The translations under genes were made by a program, and so were the position numbers. A stretch of DNA of 6,883 bases from assembly GCA_030147325.1 (NCBI GenBank), contig JASLAA010000246.1, forward strand, positions 1-6,883. The letters run 5' to 3'. The notes beneath the pieces were generated by a model. The model saw only the letters and a list, made by a program, of their open reading frames with translations. It was not told where the DNA came from and searched no databases. Source of the stretch: Arthrobacter sp. (GTDB taxonomy: Bacteria; Actinomycetota; Actinomycetes; Actinomycetales; Micrococcaceae). Shown piece by piece: positions 1-4,534 of the stretch (position 1 is its first letter; every line of letters starts with the position of its first letter).

Positions 1-775
1 CGCGGCAGCCAACCTCAAGGGCCTGTCCATGGAACTGGGGGGCAAGTCGCCGTGCATCGTCTTCGCCGACGCGGACCTCGGCGCCGCGATCGACTCCGCC
101 CTGTTCGGGGTGTTCTCCCTCAATGGGGAGCGCTGCACCGCTGGATCCCGCATCCTCGTCGAGCGTCCCGTCTACGACGAGTTCTGCGCAACGTTCGCCG
201 CTCGGGCGAAGTCCATCGTGGTCGGCGACCCCCACGACCCGAAGACAGAGGTCGGGGCCCTGGTGCACCCCGTCCACTACGACAAGGTCGCCTCCTACGT
301 GGAGATCGGCAAGACCGAAGGACGGCTGCTCGCCGGTGGCGGCCGACCCGAGCACCTGCCCGAGGGCAACTACATCGCTCCCACGGTCTTCGCCGATGTA
401 GCCCCCGACGCGCGGATCTTCCAGGAGGAGATCTTCGGTCCCGTCGTCGCCATCACCCCCTTCGACACCGATGAGGAAGCACTCGAGCTCGCCAACAACA
501 CCCGCTACGGGCTGGCTGCGTACATCTGGACGCAGAACCTGACCCGGGCACACACCTTCTCCTCCGACGTGGAAGCAGGGATGGTCTGGCTCAACAGCCA
601 CAATGTCCGGGACCTCCGCACGCCGTTCGGCGGCGTCAAGGCGTCCGGCCTGGGCCACGAGGGCGGCTACCGGTCCATCGACTTCTACACCGACCAGCAG
701 GCCGTCCACATCACCCTCGGCACGGTCCACACCCCGACGTTCGGCCGCTCCGACGCGGCTGCGGACGAAGGCTGA
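1..775 (+). CDS. hpaE: 5-carboxymethyl-2-hydroxymuconate semialdehyde dehydrogenase, 3' part
   Basis: This is the C-terminal half of an NAD(P)-dependent aldehyde dehydrogenase, open at the left edge (reading frame enters at base 2) and ending with TGA at 773-775. It would oxidise the semialdehyde made by HpaD to 5-carboxymethyl-2-hydroxymuconate in the cytoplasm. Visible landmarks are the general-base Glu in MELGGKSP (codon 32-34), the catalytic Cys in GERCTAG (codon 134-136, the usual 34 residues later), the cofactor-binding EIFGP (428-442) and the C-terminal PFGG (from 623). The stretch WLNSHNVRDLR just before PFGG is what separates HpaE from betaine-aldehyde and other ALDHs, by family knowledge. 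HpaE proteins are about 490 aa, so roughly 240 residues, including most of the Rossmann domain and the oxyanion Asn, lie outside the window. The hpaD gene follows after 29 nt. A different ALDH substrate is possible but unlikely given the neighbours. Confidence 0.92.
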   Translation, partial: AAANLKGLSMELGGKSPCIVFADADLGAAIDSALFGVFSLNGERCTAGSRILVERPVYDEFCATFAARAKSIVVGDPHDPKTEVGALVHPVHYDKVASYVEIGKTEGRLLAGGGRPEHLPEGNYIAPTVFADVAPDARIFQEEIFGPVVAITPFDTDEEALELANNTRYGLAAYIWTQNLTRAHTFSSDVEAGMVWLNSHNVRDLRTPFGGVKASGLGHEGGYRSIDFYTDQQAVHITLGTVHTPTFGRSDAAADEG

Positions 776-804
776 ACCACGTCCCTCGACGGAGAGAGAT
801 CACC

Positions 805-1887
805 ATGACCGACTTCATCCCCACCCCTTCAGCCCCTGCTCCGGACATCGTCCGCTGCGCCTACATGGAGATCGTGGTCACCGATCTCGCGCGCTCCCGC
901 GAGTTCTACGTCGATGTCCTCGGCCTGCACGTGACCGAGGAGGACGACGACGCGATCTACCTCCGTTCCCTGGAGGAGTTCATCCACCACAACCTGGTGC
1001 TCCGGAAGGGACCCGTCGCCGCCGTCGCGGCCTTCGCCTACCGGGTGAGATCCCCCGCCGAGGTCGACTCCGCCGAGGCCTACTACCAGGAGCTGGGCTG
1101 CCGGACCGAGCGCCGTGCAGGTGGCTTCACCAAGGGAGTCGGCGACTCCGTCCGTGTCGAGGACCCGCTGGGTTTCCCGTACGAGTTCTTCTACGACGTC
1201 GACCACGTGGAGCGCCTCACCCAGCGCTACGACCTCTACTCCGCCGGCGAGCTGGTCCGCCTGGACCACTTCAACCAGGTCACCCCTGATGTGCCCCGGG
1301 GACGGGCATACCTCGAGGACCTGGGCTTCCGTGTCTCCGAGGACATCCAGGACTCCGACGGCGTCACGTACGCCGTGTGGATGCATCGCAAGCAGACCGT
1401 GCACGATACGGCGCTCACCGGCGGGAACGGGCCGCGTATGCACCACGTGGCCTTCGCCACCCACGAGAAGCACAACATCATCCAGATCTGCGACAAGATG
1501 GGCGCCCTGCGGATCAGCGACCGGATCGAGCGCGGTCCCGGACGCCACGGCGTCTCGAACGCCTTCTACCTCTACATCCTGGACCCCGACGACCACCGCA
1601 TCGAGATCTACTGCCAGGACTACTACACGGGTGATCCGGACAACCCGACCATCACCTGGGACGTCCACGACAACCAGCGCCGCGACTGGTGGGGCAACGC
1701 CGTCGTCCCGTCGTGGTACTCGGAGGCCTCGCTGGTCCTCGACCTCGACGGGAACCCGCAGCCCGTCCTGGAACGCGATGAGCGGAGCGAGCAGGCGGTC
1801 ACCGTCGGCGCGGACGGTTTCTCGTACACGCGCAGGGACGACGGTGGCGCCCCTGCCGAGGGTTTCAAGCTCGGCACCCAGCTCTGA
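805..1887 (+). CDS. hpaD: Homoprotocatechuate (3,4-dihydroxyphenylacetate) 2,3-dioxygenase
   Basis: This is a type I extradiol dioxygenase of the vicinal-oxygen-chelate fold, 360 aa, which opens the ring of 3,4-dihydroxyphenylacetate with O2 to give 5-carboxymethyl-2-hydroxymuconate semialdehyde. Counting from this ATG, every residue known from the B. fuscum HPCD and A. globiformis MndD structures falls at the identical number: metal ligands His155, His214 and Glu267; acid/base His200; second-sphere Asn157, Trp192, His248 and Tyr257; substrate-carboxylate Arg243 and Arg293. This exact register also supports the chosen start, which has GGAGAG (791-796) 8 nt upstream. The N-terminal VOC modules span about residues 15-135, the catalytic modules about 150-275, and a C-terminal lid region about 280-360. 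The characterised homologues are about 365 aa and homotetrameric. Fe(II) versus Mn(II) use cannot be read from sequence, since these two near-identical enzymes differ in native metal. It is the second gene of the hpa operon; hpaH begins 30 nt after its stop. Confidence 0.96.
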   Translation: MTDFIPTPSAPAPDIVRCAYMEIVVTDLARSREFYVDVLGLHVTEEDDDAIYLRSLEEFIHHNLVLRKGPVAAVAAFAYRVRSPAEVDSAEAYYQELGCRTERRAGGFTKGVGDSVRVEDPLGFPYEFFYDVDHVERLTQRYDLYSAGELVRLDHFNQVTPDVPRGRAYLEDLGFRVSEDIQDSDGVTYAVWMHRKQTVHDTALTGGNGPRMHHVAFATHEKHNIIQICDKMGALRISDRIERGPGRHGVSNAFYLYILDPDDHRIEIYCQDYYTGDPDNPTITWDVHDNQRRDWWGNAVVPSWYSEASLVLDLDGNPQPVLERDERSEQAVTVGADGFSYTRRDDGGAPAEGFKLGTQL

Positions 1888-1917
1888 GCAACCCTGTCCC
1901 CTTCCCGAAGGAGTGCC

Positions 1918-2703
1918 ATGCTCGATCCGCGAACCATCAGCCGTATTGCCGACGAACTGCTCGAAGCCGCCAGGACCCGTACACCCGTGCCACTGCTCAC
2001 GGGACGCTTTCCGGACATGACCGTGGAGGACTCCTACGCGGTCCAGCGCTTGTGGCGGCAGCGCAACGAGGACGCCGGCCGCACCCTGGTGGGGCGGAAG
2101 ATCGGCCTCACCTCCCGGGCCATGCAGGCGGCGACGGGCATCACCGAACCGGACTACGGCGCCATCTTCGACGACATGGTCCTCCAGACGGGGTGCTCGG
2201 TGGAGTGGGAGCGCTACACGAAGCCGCGGGTGGAGGTCGAGCTGGCGTTCGTCCTCAAGGCCGATCTCACCGGGCCCGGGTGCACCCTGTTCGACGTCCT
2301 GAACGCGACGGACTACGTGGTGCCCGCCCTCGAGATCCTCGATTCACGCATCGAGATGGAGGGCAGGACCATCGTGGACACGATCTCGGACAACGCGGCG
2401 ATGGGCGCGATGGTGGTGGGCGGGCGCCCGGTGAGACCCGACGCCGTCGACCTCCGGTGGGTGGCCGCCATCCTGTACAAGAACCAGGTCGTCGAGGAGA
2501 CGGGGGTAGCGGCGGGAGTGCTGGACCACCCTGCCGCGGGTGTGCACTGGCTGGCCAACAAGATCGCGGCTCACGGTGACGGGTTGAGAGCCGGGGACAT
2601 CATCCTCGCCGGCTCCTTCACGCGACCGATGTGGGTGGGCAGGGGCGATACCGTCCATGCCGACTACGGACCGTTGGGGGCCGTGACATGCCGCTTCGTC
2701 TAG
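1918..2703 (+). CDS. hpaH: 2-oxohept-3-ene-1,7-dioate hydratase
   Basis: This is a cytoplasmic Mg2+-dependent hydratase of the HpcG/MhpD family within the fumarylacetoacetate-hydrolase-like fold, 261 aa (E. coli HpcG/HpaH is 267). It adds water to 2-oxohept-3-ene-1,7-dioate to give 4-hydroxy-2-oxoheptane-1,7-dioate, the HpaI substrate. The metal site is visible as Glu106 and Glu108 in PRVEVELAF and Glu139 in PALEIL, the same numbers as in E. coli HpcG as I recall them. GRKIGLTS (Lys61) and EPDYG (Asp79) supply the usual active-site Lys and Asp, and SDNAAMGAMVVGG is the typical central motif. The start is set by a strong Shine-Dalgarno, GAAGGAG at 1907-1913, with 4 nt to the ATG. Related hydratases of catechol meta-cleavage (MhpD/XylJ type) share these motifs, so the substrate assignment leans on the flanking hpaD and hpaI. 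The stop overlaps the start of hpaI by 16 nt. Confidence 0.93.
   Translation: MLDPRTISRIADELLEAARTRTPVPLLTGRFPDMTVEDSYAVQRLWRQRNEDAGRTLVGRKIGLTSRAMQAATGITEPDYGAIFDDMVLQTGCSVEWERYTKPRVEVELAFVLKADLTGPGCTLFDVLNATDYVVPALEILDSRIEMEGRTIVDTISDNAAMGAMVVGGRPVRPDAVDLRWVAAILYKNQVVEETGVAAGVLDHPAAGVHWLANKIAAHGDGLRAGDIILAGSFTRPMWVGRGDTVHADYGPLGAVTCRFV
2676..2680 (+). promoter_or_regulatory. Weak ribosome binding site of hpaI, inside hpaH
   Basis: A GGGGG run lies 7 nt before the ATG at 2688, within the last codons of hpaH. It is a poor Shine-Dalgarno, so hpaI is likely translated largely by coupling to hpaH termination. It favours the 2688 start over the in-frame GTG at 2631. Confidence 0.4.
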
Positions 2704-3491
2704 CACCCGCCTTCGCCGCGGCGCTCGCTGCTGCCGAGCGTCCGCTCGCAGGCATGTGGGTCTGCTCGGGGAGCCCCCTGGTCGCGGAGATCTGCGCAGG
2801 TTCAGGGCTGGACTGGTTGCTGATCGACGCCGAACACAGCCCCAACGGGCTCGAATCCATCCTCGCGCAGCTCCAGGCCGTCCACGGCTATCCGGTGCAC
2901 GCGCTGGTGCGGCCTCCGGTCAACGACACAGTGCTCATCAAGCAGTACCTCGATCTCGGAGTGCAGAACCTGCTGATCCCCATGGTCCATTCCGTCGCGG
3001 ACGCAGAGGCTGCCGTCGCTGCCACCCGGTACCCCCCGGCGGGTGTCCGCGGCGTCGGGTCCGCCCTTGCCCGGGCCGCCCGCTGGAACCGGATACCCGG
3101 CTACCTGGCGGGCGCTTCCTCGACGATCAGCGTGAGCGTGCAGATCGAGTCGGTGGCCTCCGTCGCAGCGGTGGAGCAGATCCTCGCCGTCGACGGGGTG
3201 GACGCCATCTTCGTCGGTCCGTCCGATCTCGCAGCGTCCATGGGGCTGCTCGGCCGGCAGGAGCACCCGGACGTGCGTGCCGCCGTCGAGCATTGCCTCG
3301 CCGCGGCCGGCCGAGCCGGCAAGCCCGCGGGGGTCAACGCGTTCGATCCCTCCACTGCGCGGCACTACCTGAACGCAGGAGCGGCCTTCATCCTCGTCGG
3401 AGCCGACGTAGCCCTTCTCGCGCGCGGATCGGAGGCCCTCGCCGCGGAATTCCTGCCCGCGTCGGGGGAGGCGCCGCCGGCCGGCTACTGA
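2688..3491 (+). CDS. hpaI: 4-hydroxy-2-oxoheptane-1,7-dioate aldolase
   Basis: This is a class II (divalent-metal) pyruvate aldolase of the HpcH/HpaI family, 267 aa (E. coli HpaI is 262). It performs the last step of the pathway, cleaving 4-hydroxy-2-oxoheptanedioate to pyruvate and succinate semialdehyde. Active-site residues line up with E. coli HpaI at a constant offset of five: His50 (His45) in DAEHSP, Arg75 (Arg70) in VRPP, Glu154 (Glu149) in VQIES and Asp180 (Asp175) in GPSDL. The block RYPPAGVRGVGSALARA and the following RWNRIPGYL are nearly invariant in HpaI. The ATG at 2688 was chosen because it gives the family length and a natural N-terminus; an in-frame GTG at 2631 would add 19 residues read out of frame with hpaH and is not supported. 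The 16-nt overlap with hpaH implies translational coupling. It looks like the last hpa gene here, followed by a 245-nt gap. Macrophomate-synthase-type or garL-type aldolases are relatives, but context argues for HpaI. Confidence 0.94.
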   Translation: MPLRLAPAFAAALAAAERPLAGMWVCSGSPLVAEICAGSGLDWLLIDAEHSPNGLESILAQLQAVHGYPVHALVRPPVNDTVLIKQYLDLGVQNLLIPMVHSVADAEAAVAATRYPPAGVRGVGSALARAARWNRIPGYLAGASSTISVSVQIESVASVAAVEQILAVDGVDAIFVGPSDLAASMGLLGRQEHPDVRAAVEHCLAAAGRAGKPAGVNAFDPSTARHYLNAGAAFILVGADVALLARGSEALAAEFLPASGEAPPAGY

Positions 3492-3516
3492 CGGCGGCAG
3501 TCCGTGCGGTGGACGA

Positions 3517-3537
3517 CGGTGCCCGGCGCGGACACCG
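3517..3537 (+). terminator. Possible terminator hairpin after hpaI
   Basis: CGGTG (3517-3521) pairs with CACCG (3533-3537), then a C/A mismatch, then CCG (3523-3525) pairs with CGG (3529-3531) around a GCG loop. It begins 25 nt after the hpaI stop, which is a reasonable place for a terminator. There is no downstream T tract, so it is not a classical intrinsic terminator; many actinobacterial terminators lack one, but chance pairing in GC-rich DNA is equally possible. Confidence 0.3.
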
Positions 3538-3571
3538 GTCCCGAACGTCGGCCCGCCCCGTCACCAACCGC

Positions 3572-3577
3572 TAGAAT
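3572..3577 (+). promoter_or_regulatory. Candidate -10 element for the pgmB-GH65 operon
   Basis: TAGAAT fits the actinobacterial sigma-70 -10 consensus TAnnnT and sits in an otherwise very GC-rich gap, 160 nt before the pgmB-like start. No TTGACA-like -35 is visible 16-18 nt upstream (the bases there are GC-rich), which is common in actinobacterial promoters but weakens the call. If used, transcription would begin near 3583 and leave a leader of about 150 nt. Confidence 0.3.
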
Positions 3578-3736
3578 GGAGACCTCAGGGTCGCACTCCC
3601 AAGGCTGCTGCCCTCAGGACCACCACCCACGACGAGCCCTCGAAACCGCCCTCGGTCGATGACGACTCCGCTCGACCCACCAGCTCGCGCGGGCGGGATG
3701 ACGTCCTGATACTCCTTCCCGGAAAGCTGCTGGCCC

Positions 3737-4534
3737 ATGCCCGACCCGACTCCTGCTCACCTGTCCTCACTCCAGGCCCTGCTGTTCGACCTCGACGGCG
3801 TGCTGACGCCGACCGCCGAGGTGCACATGCGTGCCTGGTCACGGTTGTTCACCCCCTATCTCGACGCCAGGGGGATCTCTGCGGCCTACACGGACGAGGA
3901 CTACTTCACCTACATCGACGGTCGCCCCCGGTACGACGGCGTACGCGCCTTCCTCGCCTCGCGGGGCATCTCGCTGCCTGAGGGGACACCCGAGGACCCG
4001 GCGGATCAGGAAACCGTCTGCGGACTCGGGAACCGGAAGAACGAGACCTTCAACGACACGCTGCGCGAACAGGGTGTCAGCCCCTATCCGGGCTCCCTCG
4101 CGCTCCTGGACGCGGTCGAACGTGCCGGGGTCCGGACGGCGGTCGTCACGAGCTCGCGCAACGGCGTCGCCGTCCTCGCGGCGGCGGGCCTCAGTGCCCG
4201 CTTCGGAACGGTGGTCGACGGCCTGCTCTCCGCCGAGCGCGGCATCGCCGGTAAACCCGCACCTGACACCTACCTCTATGCAGCCGAACTGCTCGGGCTC
4301 CCTGCGGCCGCGTGTGCCGTCGTCGAGGATGCCCCCTCCGGAGTCGCCGCGGGCCGGGCCGGCGGGTTCGGACTCGTCATCGGCGTGGACCGGGGGGTCG
4401 GTGCCGATGTCCTGCTCGGACGCGGTGCCGACGTCGTCGTCGACGATCTCGCAGAGCTCATCCCCCACCTTCCCGTTCCGCCGGTCGCACCCGGTTCGAC
4501 GCCACCCGCCCCCAGCCAGGACCTCGCTCCATGA
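3737..4534 (+). CDS. pgmB: Beta-phosphoglucomutase family HAD protein
   Basis: This is a cytoplasmic HAD-superfamily protein, 265 aa, of the beta-phosphoglucomutase type, expected to interconvert beta-glucose 1-phosphate and glucose 6-phosphate. Core motifs are complete: motif I FDLDGVLT (nucleophile Asp18, acid/base Asp20), motif II VVTSS (Ser139), motif III GKPAPD (Lys173) and motif IV VVEDAPSG (Glu197, Asp198). TAEVHMRAW places His30 where beta-PGM has its cap-proximal His20, and the cap has the RKN signature (residues 100-102). The cap loop reads DGRPRYDG (61-68), with Asp61 where, by my alignment, the L. lactis enzyme has Lys45; Rv3400-like actinobacterial proteins share this form. The last 22 residues or so are a Pro/Ala-rich tail outside the HAD fold. 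The start is firm: an in-frame TGA at 3707-3709 leaves 3737 as the first possible ATG, with GGAAAG at 3721-3726. Its stop overlaps the GH65 start (ATGA). A simple sugar-phosphate phosphatase is the alternative, but the neighbour and motifs favour the mutase. Confidence 0.86.
   Translation: MPDPTPAHLSSLQALLFDLDGVLTPTAEVHMRAWSRLFTPYLDARGISAAYTDEDYFTYIDGRPRYDGVRAFLASRGISLPEGTPEDPADQETVCGLGNRKNETFNDTLREQGVSPYPGSLALLDAVERAGVRTAVVTSSRNGVAVLAAAGLSARFGTVVDGLLSAERGIAGKPAPDTYLYAAELLGLPAAACAVVEDAPSGVAAGRAGGFGLVIGVDRGVGADVLLGRGADVVVDDLAELIPHLPVPPVAPGSTPPAPSQDLAP

Larger units (their letters stand above)
3492..3736. other. Intergenic region between hpaI and the pgmB-like gene
   Basis: These 245 nt hold no convincing gene and probably form an operon boundary. 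Besides the hairpin at 3517-3537 and the -10-like element at 3572-3577 listed separately, I see a 7-bp GC hairpin straddling the hpaI stop (GCCGCCG 3473-3479 pairing with CGGCGGC 3492-3498). There is also a dyad GGTCGA (3654-3659) / TCGACC (3672-3677) separated by 12 nt. Repeats this short are expected by chance in 245 nt of high-GC DNA. No LacI-type operator of the TGxAAxCGxTTxCA kind, which would suit a sugar operon, is visible. Confidence 0.6.

Noticed and set aside
829..1668. A 279-codon minus-strand open frame opposite hpaD
   Set aside because: It is composition-driven and mirrors hpaD codons; the translation is low complexity and resembles no family I know.
2631..2687. Upstream in-frame GTG start for hpaI adding 19 residues
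   Set aside because: The extra residues lie wholly inside hpaH in another frame, do not resemble the HpaI N-terminus, and make the protein longer than the family. The ATG at 2688 gives a constant five-residue offset to E. coli HpaI.
3583..3618. Direct repeat CCTCAGG at 3583-3589 and 3612-3618, considered as a paired operator
   Set aside because: One or two 7-bp repeats are expected by chance in 245 nt, and no longer shared flanks are present.
3576..3709. Two tiny overlapping leader ORFs (ATG 3576 to TGA 3662, 28 codons; ATG 3659 to TGA 3709, 16 codons) before pgmB
   Set aside because: Neither has a Shine-Dalgarno sequence, the first would start at or before the proposed transcription start, and neither shows runs of a regulatory amino acid as in attenuator peptides.
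3715..3726. Imperfect palindrome CTTCCCGGAAAG overlapping the pgmB ribosome binding site
   Set aside because: It has no loop to fold as an RNA hairpin and contains a mismatch; it is probably coincidental with the GGAAAG ribosome binding site.
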